Below, one piece after another: positions 9,369 through 18,955 of a stretch of DNA of 42,256 nt. The notes beneath the pieces were generated by a model that saw nothing but the letters and a program-made list of their open reading frames with translations, ran no database searches and was not told the origin of the DNA. The translations under genes and the position numbers were made by a program. The DNA comes from JAAYYM01 sp964483155 (GTDB lineage: Bacteria > Bacillota > Clostridia > Lachnospirales > Lachnospiraceae). The stretch lies in assembly GCA_964483155.1 (NCBI GenBank), contig CAZAAC010000022.1, forward strand, positions 1-42,256, given 5' to 3'. The first letter of the stretch is position 1. The number at the start of each line of letters is the position of its first letter.

Positions 9369-9397
9369 TTGTAAAGTATCCGTTTTTTTCGTATACT
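9369..9397 (+). promoter_or_regulatory. Sigma-A promoter of the CNBD protein gene
   Basis: TTGTAA (9369-9374), a 17-bp spacer and TATACT (9392-9397), about 60 bp upstream of the ATG at 9458. The rest of the 232-bp divergent region toward the MBL gene holds no feature I can name. Confidence 0.65.
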
Positions 9398-9457
9398 ATT
9401 GTTTAAGAATAAACAATTAAACAGAAGGTTATTCACACTTTGATTAAGGAGCAAACC

Positions 9458-11746
9458 ATGGCAGGAACCAGTTATAAAGAGGGTACCGTAATATTTCAGG
9501 AAGGTGCTCGCACGATGCAGCTTTGTATCATTGCACAGGGAAAAGTGATTGCATCCAATTCCTTATCCCAAATCACTTTATCCAAAGGCGAGGTGTTAGG
9601 TGTATGCGAATCACAAGGGATTTATTATCCTTTTGAATATACTGCTTTGGAAGACACTACTCTTATTGTATATCCTTATACATCTCCTGCAGATATTTCT
9701 GCCCTTATTTCAGAGAATCCTTCTGCTGCTGGCATTATGACTTATGCTTTTGCACAAAAGTGCCAGAATATTATGGAAGTCTATGCTTCAGCACTTGCTG
9801 ATTGTCAGTCCCTGTATGATACAGCGTCTCAACTATATGCGCAATATCAAAATCTCTGTCAATACCATCATATAGAACCCTTAGAACTTCCAGGACTGTC
9901 GCAACTCGGAGAATTTTCTATCGATTCCGTAATGGAAGACTGGATTATAAACTATTATACGTCCTTACATTCCATAGAACCCGCTCGTTGGAAAGCATTT
10001 TATGATTCATATCCTGATGCCTGTTCCGGCTTTATCTTAAAAGCCAGTGCAGATATTTTATATGTACTTCCTTTCTGCGAGAGACTTCACCGATATTTGG
10101 ATATGATTTATGATTTATTTTTGAGTGATTTTAATATGGATTTATTTACATATTATCTGAATCTGTATAAAGATATTCTGATCTGTTCTGATTCGGTTGA
10201 TATATCTCCAGTTAGAGATACTCTCGATCGTATCGTGCTTATGATTAGCAAAGAGATGCATATTGATAAAGCGCTTGTCTCTTCACGTAGTCAGGAATAT
10301 AACGAAGTCTGTGGTAGTAAAGACGCTTCCGTTATATCGGCATCTGCTGATATAGATCGTAGTACTCTTCAAAAAATTGCCGACTCTCTAAAGGATTCTA
10401 TCGATACAATTACCGGGTATGCAAACATCAGTGACCTGGATGCGCGTAATTTTCGTCTGCTTATTAAGAAATATTGTGCACTGCCTGATCGAAATGATAT
10501 GTCCGATTCCTCCAAAGAACTTCGTAAAAACCTTACAGTTCTGTTTTATGATATCTATAAGGGTGCTTTATTAAGAAGCTTAACTGATCCTGTTCTTCCA
10601 ACCGAATTAAAAATGTTTTTCTATTTTGGATATGTAGATGAAGAATTAATCGGTATAGATAATGCTGTTTACCTATACTATCTTTCTGAAAAAATGAGAC
10701 CTGATGAAAAAGGCAATGTCTTTCTGCTTTATGATTGGCTTGTTAAAATATATAAGGATGAGAAAGTTCCCTGCATTAATGAATTAAACACCGATTACAC
10801 CTCTTTTTTACGAAATCAACGTGTATCCGGAGAAATAACAGTTGCACAGGAAAATGCTGCTATTAATGACCCTGAAAAACGAATGCTGTTTGAATTTAAT
10901 AATATGTTCAAATTGACAAATAAAGTGACCTTTGGACGTATTTCTACTTTTTGCCCGGTGCTCTCTGATCATAATCTTTATAAACAGCTCCCTTCGGCAT
11001 ACTTATCTGTCTCTACTATTCATGAAACGCTTAATAAAATTCGTGGAATCGATTATTCTGCGTATTTTCGTGAGACGATATATTCTAATCCTGAAAAGGG
11101 TATCACCAAAGAATTAGTGCAGACAGAAGTGCTTCCTGATATAATTTTAATGCCAAATATCGGTTCTCGAGGAATTATGTGGCAGGAAATCACTGGTAAA
11201 AAACGTTCTTCACCAGCTCGTATGATGATTTCTGTTATTAGCATGGAAGAACTTCTTCCAACCATGGTTCGACTTACCGGTGAGTTTCGGTGGGAACTTT
11301 GCCGCCGTATACAGGGTGTACGTTGGAATGATATTTCAGAATTTTCTTTGACTAGCGATTATTGTGAATACTTGCAAACATATAAAAAAAATCACGATTT
11401 ATCTCCTGAAGCCAAAGAAAAGATTAAAATGACAATGCAAAAAACGCGAAACAGTTCTAAAGAAATGTTTGTAAGAGATTATATGGACTATATTTTATAT
11501 GAGTCAGCAGGTTCTATTCGGATAAATAAATTATCAAGATTCCTGCTATTTAATTATTGCCCGTTTCACAAAGATATACGCAATAATATGTCAAATAATC
11601 CTTTATATAAAGAACTAATAGAACGTTATAACAATAAGCGAAAAGCTGCACTCCACATAAATGACATGTTGCTACAAAAGATGGCTAACAACAATATTGA
11701 AATACCCGTTGAAATGAAAGCACATCGCATGTTTTTGCAGCAATAG
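9458..11746 (+). CDS. Cyclic-nucleotide-binding-like domain fused to a large uncharacterised region
   Basis: 762-aa soluble protein. The first ~100 residues look like a Crp-type cyclic-nucleotide-binding (cupin) domain: YKEGTVIFQEGA, a short strand with GKV, LSKGEVLG, then ALEDTTLIVYP. The usual PBC arginine/serine signature for cAMP is not evident, so the ligand may differ. No helix-turn-helix follows; about 650 mostly helical residues remain that I cannot assign to a family. There is no signal peptide or membrane segment. ATG 9458 is chosen because AAGGAG lies 6 bp upstream; an in-frame TTG at 9440 would add six residues. The gene is monocistronic and converges with the glycosyltransferase gene. 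Confidence 0.85.
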   Translation: MAGTSYKEGTVIFQEGARTMQLCIIAQGKVIASNSLSQITLSKGEVLGVCESQGIYYPFEYTALEDTTLIVYPYTSPADISALISENPSAAGIMTYAFAQKCQNIMEVYASALADCQSLYDTASQLYAQYQNLCQYHHIEPLELPGLSQLGEFSIDSVMEDWIINYYTSLHSIEPARWKAFYDSYPDACSGFILKASADILYVLPFCERLHRYLDMIYDLFLSDFNMDLFTYYLNLYKDILICSDSVDISPVRDTLDRIVLMISKEMHIDKALVSSRSQEYNEVCGSKDASVISASADIDRSTLQKIADSLKDSIDTITGYANISDLDARNFRLLIKKYCALPDRNDMSDSSKELRKNLTVLFYDIYKGALLRSLTDPVLPTELKMFFYFGYVDEELIGIDNAVYLYYLSEKMRPDEKGNVFLLYDWLVKIYKDEKVPCINELNTDYTSFLRNQRVSGEITVAQENAAINDPEKRMLFEFNNMFKLTNKVTFGRISTFCPVLSDHNLYKQLPSAYLSVSTIHETLNKIRGIDYSAYFRETIYSNPEKGITKELVQTEVLPDIILMPNIGSRGIMWQEITGKKRSSPARMMISVISMEELLPTMVRLTGEFRWELCRRIQGVRWNDISEFSLTSDYCEYLQTYKKNHDLSPEAKEKIKMTMQKTRNSSKEMFVRDYMDYILYESAGSIRINKLSRFLLFNYCPFHKDIRNNMSNNPLYKELIERYNNKRKAALHINDMLLQKMANNNIEIPVEMKAHRMFLQQ

Positions 11747-11766
11747 TGTCTGCTGGGCCTTGCCTA

Positions 11767-13311
11767 CTACATTGGAAAACCAATACTGATATAAATGAAA
11801 ACGGAACATAGCGCAAATAGTACTGTACATGAAAGCAAAACGAGAAGCACGCATTTCTGTTTATTACTTTGCTTTTCTTCTGCTTTTGAATCTATTCGTT
11901 CTGCCAGCATACCTAAAAACAAGCTCTGCGGAACCAAACTTAATGCTATATATCTAAAGTCTTGTGAACTAAAATATGTTTGTTTTAATGCGAACACCAA
12001 ATAAGCAATTAACTGTGCTCCATATAGGATTCCCCAAAACAACTTCCATTTGAAGGATAACGGAGAATCTTTTTTTATTATAAAATACCATGTTGCACAA
12101 AATGAAATCAATGCCAAAATGACTCCTACTATGAAAAATATAACTGCTATAGGTGTTATGCCACTGTTTATACTGCTAAAATTATACTCTCCAAATAAAG
12201 ATGTCTTTAGAAGTGTAAGCACGACATTATACTCATCATACGTATCTCCGTTATTTATCATTGCTGGATACACACTATGCATTCTAAAGTCAAATACTCT
12301 CTGCAGAATATTATATTGGCTTACTCCTTCTCCGGCTGCAGGTGTATAATCAAATGGAACATCAAATATTAACTTATTTCGTAATGGAGACCAAAGACCA
12401 AGTGGAAAACAAATCATCACAAACACAAAAAACTGCGTCCAATATTTTTTAATATTGCCCCAAAGGTTATGTACTCCATATGATTCCTTTATCGTTCCCT
12501 CTGCTTTTAGTAATTTTAGAATAAACAATACTGCAACAGCTGGTGCAACAGTACCACCGGACAATTTTGCCATCATAGAACAGCCTATCGCTATTGCCAA
12601 TAAGACCATTGTAAGCATTCTTGGTTCTTCATCCCATTTGATTACTAAGTAAACGGATACAACCTGAAGAAAAAGACATAAAGCATCGTTGTTCAGGCTT
12701 CCCGACATCATAATGAATACTGGTGAAAATGCTATCATTGTACAAGCAATCCGTAAGCCCCACTTTTTTAGTCTGCACGCCTTAAAGATATAGTAAGATA
12801 AAATCATAACTGCACTTGTATAAAATAGTGTCAATATCTGCACATTTTCCTGTGCCTGTCGATATAGAATTCCAAGCTTTAAATTAATTTTAATCCAAAT
12901 TGCGGCTATAATGTGATGAAGCGGTGGTTGGAAAAAAGCCCATCTTTCACGCGGGTCAAAATCAGGTAGTGCTTCATTTTCCATAAGATATTCTATAAAT
13001 CCAGCATGTCCGATTCCCGTCCCAAAATCAATCACGTCATGCTGCCTACACCATACAGGTGTATATAAAATATAAGCAACACGCACTACGAAACCAATAC
13101 CGACCAATATGGTCAACCAATTCAAAGGAATATATTTATGCAATGCCCATATACCAACTAAAAATGCACAAAACAAAAACAGGAATTCACCCGACCATAA
13201 ATTTTCTCTTGCACCATCTACTGACACGCTTAAAAGCAGACATACAGCAAATAATAGTACAAATGGCTGCCATGACAAATCAATGTTGGTTTTCTTCCCC
13301 GTTTTTTGCAT
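11767..13311 (-). CDS. GT-C fold membrane glycosyltransferase (family 39-like)
   Basis: 514-aa polytopic membrane protein with roughly 10-12 hydrophobic segments. The first long extracytoplasmic loop carries acidic residues (HDVIDFG and the DFDPRERW region), followed by QPPLHH and the later SLNNDALC element. These features are typical of GT39/PMT-like polyprenyl-phosphate-sugar glycosyltransferases, so it probably moves a sugar from a lipid carrier onto an envelope acceptor. The ATG follows CTAGGAGGAG. The neighbours (CNBD protein convergent, tetR upstream) give no pathway clue. Confidence 0.78.
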   Translation of the reverse strand: MQKTGKKTNIDLSWQPFVLLFAVCLLLSVSVDGARENLWSGEFLFLFCAFLVGIWALHKYIPLNWLTILVGIGFVVRVAYILYTPVWCRQHDVIDFGTGIGHAGFIEYLMENEALPDFDPRERWAFFQPPLHHIIAAIWIKINLKLGILYRQAQENVQILTLFYTSAVMILSYYIFKACRLKKWGLRIACTMIAFSPVFIMMSGSLNNDALCLFLQVVSVYLVIKWDEEPRMLTMVLLAIAIGCSMMAKLSGGTVAPAVAVLFILKLLKAEGTIKESYGVHNLWGNIKKYWTQFFVFVMICFPLGLWSPLRNKLIFDVPFDYTPAAGEGVSQYNILQRVFDFRMHSVYPAMINNGDTYDEYNVVLTLLKTSLFGEYNFSSINSGITPIAVIFFIVGVILALISFCATWYFIIKKDSPLSFKWKLFWGILYGAQLIAYLVFALKQTYFSSQDFRYIALSLVPQSLFLGMLAERIDSKAEEKQSNKQKCVLLVLLSCTVLFALCSVFIYISIGFPM

Positions 13312-13371
13312 ACACTCCTCCTAGTTTTTATATATTGCAAACGCATGTCTATATGATACAAACCAACATGG

Positions 13372-13400
13372 ATTATATCACATATTTATGAATGTTTCCA
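13372..13400 (-). promoter_or_regulatory. Probable promoter of the glycosyltransferase gene
   Basis: On the minus strand TGGAAA (13395-13400) and a perfect TATAAT (13372-13377) lie 17 bp apart, about 60 bp upstream of the glycosyltransferase start. This suggests it is not simply part of the RND-tetR transcript. Confidence 0.5.
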
Positions 13401-13429
13401 CACCTACAACTCTTATTCTTCTGCTTCAT

Positions 13430-14074
13430 TCAGGTATCTTTTATCATATCTTTGCATCTATGTCCAATAATCTGTTCGACACTATGTGCAAAGCCTTCCA
13501 TAGACATCATGCTTAAAAGTTCAAATAGCCTCTCAATAGGTATATCCTCTCCACATTTTTTCCATTTAGCGACCATTGCGAAAATACCACAGATTTTGTA
13601 TTCTATCAAATAGGCAAGTTCTTTTTTCTCCTCTTCTTCCAGTTTATCCATAAATTCTAAATATTGTGGCTGTATTAAATTCAATAAATGTTTTGAAAAT
13701 ACGGGTGTTTTTATTTTATCAAACAAGACCGACAGATACTTACTGTTTTCAATATAAAATTGTACAAAGTCACGATTGCGCTCCTCTTCAAAATCGGAAT
13801 CCAATGCTATCTCTTTATTCATATATCCTTTATGCATATATTCATTATGAAATTTTCCAATTTCTTTTGCCTTTACGAACAAACCTTCAACAACATAGTT
13901 AAGTACTTCTTCCGTATTATTAAAATAAGAATAAAAAGTGCTTCTATTATATCCTGCTTTTTCCGTTATTTCTTTTACAGAGATCTGCGTCAGTTTTTTT
14001 TCACTATATAATCCCCAAAAAGCTTCCACAATATTTTGCTTGGTCTGTTCTGTTAATTCTGGATTTTTTTTCAT
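13430..14074 (-). CDS. TetR/AcrR-family transcriptional regulator
   Basis: 214-aa regulator. The N-terminal helix-turn-helix covers about residues 8-55, with ISVKEITEKAGYNRSTFYSYF as the recognition region. The remaining helical part is a ligand-binding/dimerisation domain resembling the TetR_C_33-type regulators of Clostridia. ATG 14074 is chosen because AAAGGA lies just upstream; an in-frame ATG at 14107 lacks one. It lies 62 bp downstream of the RND permease on the same strand, so it is probably the third gene of that operon and represses it in the absence of an effector. Confidence 0.92.
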   Translation of the reverse strand: MKKNPELTEQTKQNIVEAFWGLYSEKKLTQISVKEITEKAGYNRSTFYSYFNNTEEVLNYVVEGLFVKAKEIGKFHNEYMHKGYMNKEIALDSDFEEERNRDFVQFYIENSKYLSVLFDKIKTPVFSKHLLNLIQPQYLEFMDKLEEEEKKELAYLIEYKICGIFAMVAKWKKCGEDIPIERLFELLSMMSMEGFAHSVEQIIGHRCKDMIKDT

Positions 14075-14136
14075 AATTTTCCTTTCTATTCTATCCTCGT
14101 AGTGCATCCCCTATAAATATGAATCATTATGAAGGT

Positions 14137-17100
14137 CTATTTCTTATTGTCTTCATAATCCTCTGAAATATCAGTAATGTCAAGTGTACTGGCGCTACCC
14201 TTTCTTTTTTGATAGAGTTTCTCCTCTCTCCTCTTATTACGTTTTGTCTGCCGCGCAGTTTTATTAATCAAATGACGCTCTCCCGTACGAATTTGATCCA
14301 TAAGTGTATAAAATACAGGAAGCAGCAACAATGTTAAAACTGTTGAGGCAACAAAACCACCAATAATGACAACACCCATGCTTTGCATCATTTCGGTTCC
14401 TTCTCCAATACCCAGAGACATTGGAACCATTGCAAGTATTGTTGTAAGGGATGTCATTAGAATCGGGCGCAAACGAATACGTCCAGCTTCAACAAGCGCA
14501 TCTTCCCTATTTCTATCTTCACGCAATTGATTTGCTGTATCTACAAACAAAATTCCATTATTGACAACTGTGCCTATCAGCATTAAAAAGCCCATTAGAG
14601 AAACCATGGTAAGCGTCGTACCAGTCAACAGCATCAGACCAACGGAACCAACCAAACTGAATGGAATGCACCACATTACCATTAATGAAAAACGAATTGA
14701 TTCAAACTGCATTGCCATAATCATAAGAACCAGTAGAAAGGCAACAATGATTGCAGTAATAAGGCTTGAGAATTCCTCTCCCATCATCTCCGACATAGTT
14801 GTCGAACCGATTCCCACATCTCCAGGATAGAGTAGTTTAGCCGCATTCTTCTCAATTTCTTCCTTTGCATCAAATTTCGCATCTTTTTGGGGGATGCCTG
14901 TAATTGTAACACTATATCTCCCGTTACTGCGCGTTAGTGTCTGTGCACTATCCGTAAAAACGATATCAGAAATATCTGCAAGCATTACACTTTTTCCAGT
15001 AGGCGTCATCATAATTAGGTTGTTCAAATCCTCAACAACCTCATAAGTCTTATCCGGATATTCCACCTTGACTGTATATAATTTTCGATTATTTGTAATT
15101 TCAATTGTGTCAACTCCACTAAGCGCCATGTTGACATTTGATGCAACTACTGCTGGGGTAAATCCGACAGCCGCAGCTTTTAATGGATCAATAACCAGTT
15201 TTGCCTTGCTGCCACTTGTGTTTGCCGTCGATGAAACCCTGATGATTCCTTTCGTATTCTTCATCAATTCCTCTACCATGATAGAAGCCGCTTTTAAATC
15301 TGCCATCTCGTCTCCCAGAAGTGTTATTTCAACATTATCACCTCCTAAGCCACCTTGTCCACCCATGCCGCTGTCACTTACTTCTTCGATTTTTATATCA
15401 AACTGCGTCGCTTCTCTTAAGTCGAGATTCCACTTCTCTGCAGTTTCCCACGTCTCATTCTTTCTGTCTTTCTTTAGGAATACATCCATAGTTCCTTTTG
15501 CATCAGCACTACTAGCAGATAAACTGTAACTTTCAACATCAGAGTTTGTAGAAACCATCTCTTCAAGTTCTCTCATGAATTTATCATATTGTTCAACCTT
15601 CAGGCCCGGTCTCCCATTTATTGTAAACTGAATATGTCCCTGATCAATTGTTGGCATCAGTTCCATGTTCAACAATGCCATACTTACTATAGCACTTATA
15701 AGAAGAATCATAGCAAGCACTGAAACTATCTTTTTATGGCGTAGTACTTTTCTAAGAAGCTTTCCATAATCATCTGAGAAGCCTGAGATAAATTTTGCAA
15801 CTGATTGTTCTTTTTTTTCAACAGGCTTATATCTCGAGAAAAATAGTGGCACAAGTGTAATCGCTGAAACAAGAGATGCTAAAAGAGAAAAAACAATTGT
15901 GAATCCAAGTGGGCCAAACATTTGTCCGGCCAATCCCTTTGTTAAACTGATTGGTAAAAATACTGCTACTGTTGTTGTAGTAGATGCCACGATAGAGTTT
16001 ATTACAAATTTTGTTCCTAACTCTGCTGCCTTTCCAAAATCAAGTCCTTCATCTCGCTTTCGGAAACAGCTTTCCAGTACAACAATGGAATTATCCACCA
16101 TCATTCCGACACCAATTACCAAACCACCCATTGTAATTACATTCAGAGAATAACCCATAAATTTCATTAGAATAAAGGTCATTAAAACCGAAATAGGCAT
16201 AGAGCATCCAACTATAAAGCTTCCTTTTATATCACCAAAAAATAAGAATAAAATCAGCATTGACAAGATCATACCCATAATCAATGTTTCTGCAACAGCT
16301 TTTAGGGAGTCTTTCACACTTTTACTTGTATCAGAAATGATTTCAAAATGGACACCTGCATCTTTTGACTCGAGTTCGCTTAAAACTTTTTTTACAGCAT
16401 TTGCGACTGAAACATCTCCTGCACTTTGTCGCTTACTAACACTAATTGTTACATTTTCCAGTCCGTTGTACCGACTGATAGATTTACTGTCCTCATATTG
16501 TTGTCTTACCAATGCAACATCAGAGAGCTTTATCACCATCCCTTTTGCCGTCGTAATAGGAATGGCAAGTAACTGGTCTATTGTATCATATTCCGAGCTA
16601 ATGCTGACATTCATGGACTGCTTTCCATGATCAGCTGTTCCTACTGGCATTGTAAAATTAGCCGCATTAATATATGTGACTACTGTACTCATTGTAAGTC
16701 CATATTGATTCATTTTCTGTTGGTCTAGACCAACGCTAATATAAGCTTCTTTTCCTCCAGAAATATCTACTTCTGCTACATCTGTAATTCGCTCAAGTTC
16801 AGGTACCACTTCATCATCTATATAGTTTAAAAGATTAATGTCTCCTTCCGCCGCCGCTGATATCATCATTGTTGGAAGGGCATTCATATTTAGTTCTATA
16901 ACAGTTGGTGTTCCTGCATTCTCAGGCAGATCATTCTGGCTTGCATTAATTGCCTCGAGCAAATCCAAATAGGCATCATCCATATCTGTCCCGTATTCAT
17001 ACTGAAACATAACCATAGAAATATTTTCTGCCGAAGATGACTGGATATTTTTAAGGCCTTTCAGTGTTCCGCCTGCCTCTTCAATCTTTTGTGAAACTAA

Positions 17101-17283
17101 TTCATCAATGTCTTCTGGCGAGACTCCAATATATGTCGTATATACAATAAACATTGGCATTTCCATATCTGGAGAGAGTTGCATATTTAATCCAAATATG
17201 GATGCAATACCAAAAATCACGATTGCTGCTATAACAATAACTGTAGATACAGGTCTTTTTAATGATAATTTAGTTAATCCCAT
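14137..17283 (-). CDS. RND-family efflux permease (AcrB/HAE1-like)
   Basis: 1048-aa inner-membrane pump, the usual length for the family. It has the classic layout: TM1 near 12-32, a large extracytoplasmic loop, TM2-6 (about 335-530), a second large loop, and TM8-12 (about 865-1010). TM4 carries GVGMMVDNSIVVLE, matching the proton-relay segment with one aspartate retained and the second replaced by Asn, as in many Gram-positive members. The Lys/Arg-rich tail (about 1015-1048) is cytosolic. It overlaps the adaptor gene by 14 bp and has a GGAG site inside it. Substrates could be drugs, lipids or fatty acids; sequence does not decide. Confidence 0.95.
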   Translation of the reverse strand: MGLTKLSLKRPVSTVIVIAAIVIFGIASIFGLNMQLSPDMEMPMFIVYTTYIGVSPEDIDELVSQKIEEAGGTLKGLKNIQSSSAENISMVMFQYEYGTDMDDAYLDLLEAINASQNDLPENAGTPTVIELNMNALPTMMISAAAEGDINLLNYIDDEVVPELERITDVAEVDISGGKEAYISVGLDQQKMNQYGLTMSTVVTYINAANFTMPVGTADHGKQSMNVSISSEYDTIDQLLAIPITTAKGMVIKLSDVALVRQQYEDSKSISRYNGLENVTISVSKRQSAGDVSVANAVKKVLSELESKDAGVHFEIISDTSKSVKDSLKAVAETLIMGMILSMLILFLFFGDIKGSFIVGCSMPISVLMTFILMKFMGYSLNVITMGGLVIGVGMMVDNSIVVLESCFRKRDEGLDFGKAAELGTKFVINSIVASTTTTVAVFLPISLTKGLAGQMFGPLGFTIVFSLLASLVSAITLVPLFFSRYKPVEKKEQSVAKFISGFSDDYGKLLRKVLRHKKIVSVLAMILLISAIVSMALLNMELMPTIDQGHIQFTINGRPGLKVEQYDKFMRELEEMVSTNSDVESYSLSASSADAKGTMDVFLKKDRKNETWETAEKWNLDLREATQFDIKIEEVSDSGMGGQGGLGGDNVEITLLGDEMADLKAASIMVEELMKNTKGIIRVSSTANTSGSKAKLVIDPLKAAAVGFTPAVVASNVNMALSGVDTIEITNNRKLYTVKVEYPDKTYEVVEDLNNLIMMTPTGKSVMLADISDIVFTDSAQTLTRSNGRYSVTITGIPQKDAKFDAKEEIEKNAAKLLYPGDVGIGSTTMSEMMGEEFSSLITAIIVAFLLVLMIMAMQFESIRFSLMVMWCIPFSLVGSVGLMLLTGTTLTMVSLMGFLMLIGTVVNNGILFVDTANQLREDRNREDALVEAGRIRLRPILMTSLTTILAMVPMSLGIGEGTEMMQSMGVVIIGGFVASTVLTLLLLPVFYTLMDQIRTGERHLINKTARQTKRNKRREEKLYQKRKGSASTLDITDISEDYEDNKK

Positions 17284-18694
17284 TTACTCTCTCTCCATCC
17301 TTTAGCCTTGCGGACCATGATATAATCACCTGACTGTTAAAATCCAATCCATCAATTACCTGTATTTTCTCATTATCATAAATTCCTGTTTTTACATATG
17401 TTTTCTTTGCTACTCCATCTATATTTAGATAAACATATGCTTGCTCATCTTCATAATATACTGCTTCTAGAGGGATTGTCATTGCATCCTTCTCAGAACT
17501 TGTTTCAAGTCGTACTTTTATACTAGAGCCTACATGTAGTCCGCTTCCACTTCCGCTTACAGCCGTTTCAACTTTAAATAATCCTGTTGATTTGTCTACA
17601 CTATTATCTATATCAATAATAGAACCTTCATAATTCTCACTACCATATTCCAATGTTGCATTCTGTCCAGTTCTTATGTCCGAAATGTTTGACTCACTAA
17701 CATAAAAAATTACTTTTTTTGAATTATCTGTTGTAATACTGCAAGCCGGATTACCAATCTGTACCATTTCATACTGCTCTACATTTTGAATATCTAGTTT
17801 TCCAGAAACCGGTGATTTTACATGATAATAATCCAATACTGCTTCTGCATTATTTACATTTACTTGCGCCTGATTTAATGTTGCTGTTGCAGATGCAATT
17901 GCCTCGTTCAGGATCTTGGTTACCGTCAGATTTAATGTTGTTTCTGCCATTTCCATCCCGACTCCCGCTTGTTTAACAGCATTCTCATAGGTATGAATGC
18001 TAGATTCCAGTTGTCCTTTTGTAGAAGTCATCGTATTAACACTTGCATTGAGTGTGGAAATCTGTGCTTCCAGTGCTGATATCTGCGCACTTAACTGACT
18101 TACCGATACGGAGTTTGCAGAAACTGCTATTGCTGCCTGAAGCTTCTGATTTAAATCTGCATTTAGCCTTTTTAATTCATCAAGCGCCGTTTCCATCTCA
18201 GAAATACTGTCTTTTGTATCTCCTATTTTTTCACAGGTATTACTATAATTGTAATTTGCCGTATCAAGACCAATCTCAGCATTTTTATAGGTACCGGTAA
18301 TTGAGATTGCCTGAGAATCAAGACCACTTCCAAGCATTTTATTTACACTGCTCTTTGTCATCTGATAAGCTGCTTTTGCAGAAGAAATACCCTGTTCTGC
18401 CTGCGTTGAATCAATATCAAACAGAAGATCTCCCTCCTGTATCATATCGCCTTCTGAAAAGTATGTTTGCAATACTTCTCCAGAAACTTTCGTTACAACT
18501 GAAACCGTTTTCCCGGCTTCAACTGTTCCAATGAATTCTCCATAGTTTGCAATAGATTCCTTTGCAGGTATCTGTGTTTCCACTTTTAGATCCTCATATA
18601 GTTCTTCGTCTTCTTTTTGATTACATCCTGTTATACAGAACAAAAGAATACAAATTATACAGCATATCGTGATATATTTTTTTTGTTTTTTCAT
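17270..18694 (-). CDS. RND efflux adaptor lipoprotein (HlyD/MFP family)
   Basis: 474-aa membrane-fusion-type adaptor. Signal peptide with lipobox ITG-C (C24) anchors it to the outer face of the membrane. A split lipoyl/biotinyl-like domain flanks a long Ala/Gln-rich coiled coil (about 100-275, repeated SQLSAQISALEAQ-type heptads). It is followed by beta-barrel and membrane-proximal domains (about 285-474). The coiled coil is unusually long for a cell without an outer membrane. The ATG follows AGGAGC; a 17-bp-spaced promoter lies 85-115 bp upstream. It is the first gene of the operon with the permease and tetR. Confidence 0.93.
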   Translation of the reverse strand: MKKQKKYITICCIICILLFCITGCNQKEDEELYEDLKVETQIPAKESIANYGEFIGTVEAGKTVSVVTKVSGEVLQTYFSEGDMIQEGDLLFDIDSTQAEQGISSAKAAYQMTKSSVNKMLGSGLDSQAISITGTYKNAEIGLDTANYNYSNTCEKIGDTKDSISEMETALDELKRLNADLNQKLQAAIAVSANSVSVSQLSAQISALEAQISTLNASVNTMTSTKGQLESSIHTYENAVKQAGVGMEMAETTLNLTVTKILNEAIASATATLNQAQVNVNNAEAVLDYYHVKSPVSGKLDIQNVEQYEMVQIGNPACSITTDNSKKVIFYVSESNISDIRTGQNATLEYGSENYEGSIIDIDNSVDKSTGLFKVETAVSGSGSGLHVGSSIKVRLETSSEKDAMTIPLEAVYYEDEQAYVYLNIDGVAKKTYVKTGIYDNEKIQVIDGLDFNSQVIISWSARLKDGERVNGIN

Positions 18695-18724
18695 TATACT
18701 AGCTCCTAATATTTTTTTTCACAA

Positions 18725-18738
18725 GACATCATAATGTC
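18725..18738. promoter_or_regulatory. Possible regulator palindrome in the RND operon leader
   Basis: The inverted repeat GACAT-catA-ATGTC (14 bp) lies between the promoter and the adaptor start. It is a candidate site for the TetR protein of the operon, but the half-sites are short and only one copy was seen. Confidence 0.3.
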
Positions 18739-18778
18739 AAAGTTCTTTCGTTCTCCCGACATCGTGTTGTTCATAGAA

Positions 18779-18807
18779 ATTATAATAGTCTTCCTCCTGA
18801 TAATCAA
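18779..18807 (-). promoter_or_regulatory. Sigma-A promoter of the RND efflux operon
   Basis: On the minus strand TTGATT (18802-18807) and TATAAT (18779-18784) are separated by 17 bp. The start of transcription would be near 18772, giving a leader of about 75 nt before the adaptor ATG. Confidence 0.65.
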
Positions 18808-18885
18808 CCAGCACTTTATAAAAACTGTTGTATTATACATCCTGCGCATATTGCATGAACAACATAGGAAAAATATGTTTATATA

Positions 18886-18914
18886 AAAAGGAGATGCGTC
18901 CTGCATCTCCTTTA
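18886..18914 (-). terminator. Strong terminator after the zinc-ribbon/TPR gene
   Basis: Near-perfect hairpin of AAAGGAGATGC and its complement around a 5-base loop, with T-runs on both sides, so it can act in both directions. It closes the FapA/48-aa/TPR operon 42 bp after its last stop codon. Confidence 0.85.
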
Positions 18915-18955
18915 AAAAAATGAACTGTATTGAAATGACATATATATCTTAATAA

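Noticed and set aside
18706..18906. Minus-strand 66-codon frame upstream of the RND operon
   Set aside because: It begins within the terminator hairpin and runs through the promoter; no ribosome site and no protein-like composition.
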